From contig WRDV01000064.1 in the NCBI GenBank assembly GCA_009779655.1, forward strand, positions 1 to 6,290: a DNA stretch of 6,290 nucleotides. Direction: 5' to 3'. Of the stretch, positions 6,109 through 6,290 are shown in pieces; positions within the stretch are counted from its first letter, which is position 1, and each line of letters begins with the position of its first letter. Both the position numbers and the translations under genes were made by a program. The notes under the pieces are model-generated. The model saw nothing but the letters and a program-made list of their open reading frames with translations, ran no database searches and was not told where the DNA came from. Origin of the DNA: Dehalococcoidia bacterium. GTDB taxonomy: Bacteria; Chloroflexota; Dehalococcoidia; Dehalococcoidales; UBA1222.

Positions 6109-6290
6109 ATTTATCAATGAGCTTAGATTCAGGCTCAGACGACTGCCTTATGCAGAAATTGAAAGCGCTGTGAATTATTATGAGGAGTACTTTAAGGGCC
6201 TGTTGAATAATGGTCTAAAAAAGTGGCTTTCCAATGAAATATCGACTGCGATAGTTGGAACAACAGCAAAAAAGCTCTGTTGCAACCTCG
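6095..6290 (+). CDS. HAAS/DUF1700-like protein, N-terminal part only, possibly frameshifted
   Basis: Reading from the ATG at 6095 gives 65 codons open to the window edge. AAGGAGG (6083-6089) lies five bases upstream inside padR, so the start is well supported. The first 35 residues (MNRNEFINELRFRLRRLP, then AVNYYEEYF) match the helical start of the HAAS/DUF1700 family, membrane-associated proteins that commonly follow PadR genes. After YYEEYF the family normally has an acidic GxENE segment and a LGSPxxVA motif. The reading here gives KGLLNNGLKKWLSNEIS instead. A different frame over the same bases reads GPVE, a stop, then SKKVAFQ, which resembles the expected sequence. A frameshift with some deletion, or real divergence, would explain this. 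The rest lies outside the window. Whether the gene works cannot be decided here. Confidence 0.65.
   Translation, partial: MNRNEFINELRFRLRRLPYAEIESAVNYYEEYFKGLLNNGLKKWLSNEISTAIVGTTAKKLCCNL

Overview
The window looks like ordinary chromosomal DNA of a Gram-positive-type bacterium, most likely a clostridial or Negativicutes-like member of the Bacillota. The support is a PadR regulator overlapping a DUF1700/HAAS-type gene, strong GGAGG ribosome sites, a short-form (about 430 residue) ThiC behind a TPP riboswitch, and a clostridial-style DUF2779 protein. Base composition is moderate throughout and I see no abrupt change that would mark an island. The taxonomic placement is inference from gene content.

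Layout, left to right. Positions 1-1432 (minus) hold most of an M17 leucyl aminopeptidase, pepA, whose last residues lie off the left edge. A 134-base divergent promoter region separates it from a 504-residue plus-strand protein (1567-3081) that joins a Cas4/RecB-like PD-(D/E)XK nuclease half with four candidate cluster cysteines to a DEDDy-type exonuclease half (DUF2779). Twenty-five bases later, convergently, comes thiC (3107-4402, minus), the thiamine pyrimidine synthase. Its leader contains a recognisable TPP riboswitch and a hairpin plus T-run that can act as the transcription-termination platform. Divergent from thiC is rsmG (4735-5469, plus), the 16S rRNA G527 methyltransferase, with a leader hairpin and no clear ribosome site. 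After a 252-base gap with no convincing gene, a near-consensus promoter drives padR (5722-6108). A partial HAAS/DUF1700-like gene (6095 to the right edge) overlaps padR by 14 bases.

Functionally the genes are mostly independent housekeeping units: peptide turnover, thiamine synthesis and rRNA modification. Two parts stand out. One is the two-nuclease DUF2779 protein, found here without any CRISPR array or other cas gene. The other is the translationally coupled PadR/HAAS pair, probably a self-regulated envelope-related module, whose second gene seems to lose the family's conserved motif and may be frameshifted. I found no mobile element, tRNA, rRNA or CRISPR array, and no clear evidence of a wholly new system.
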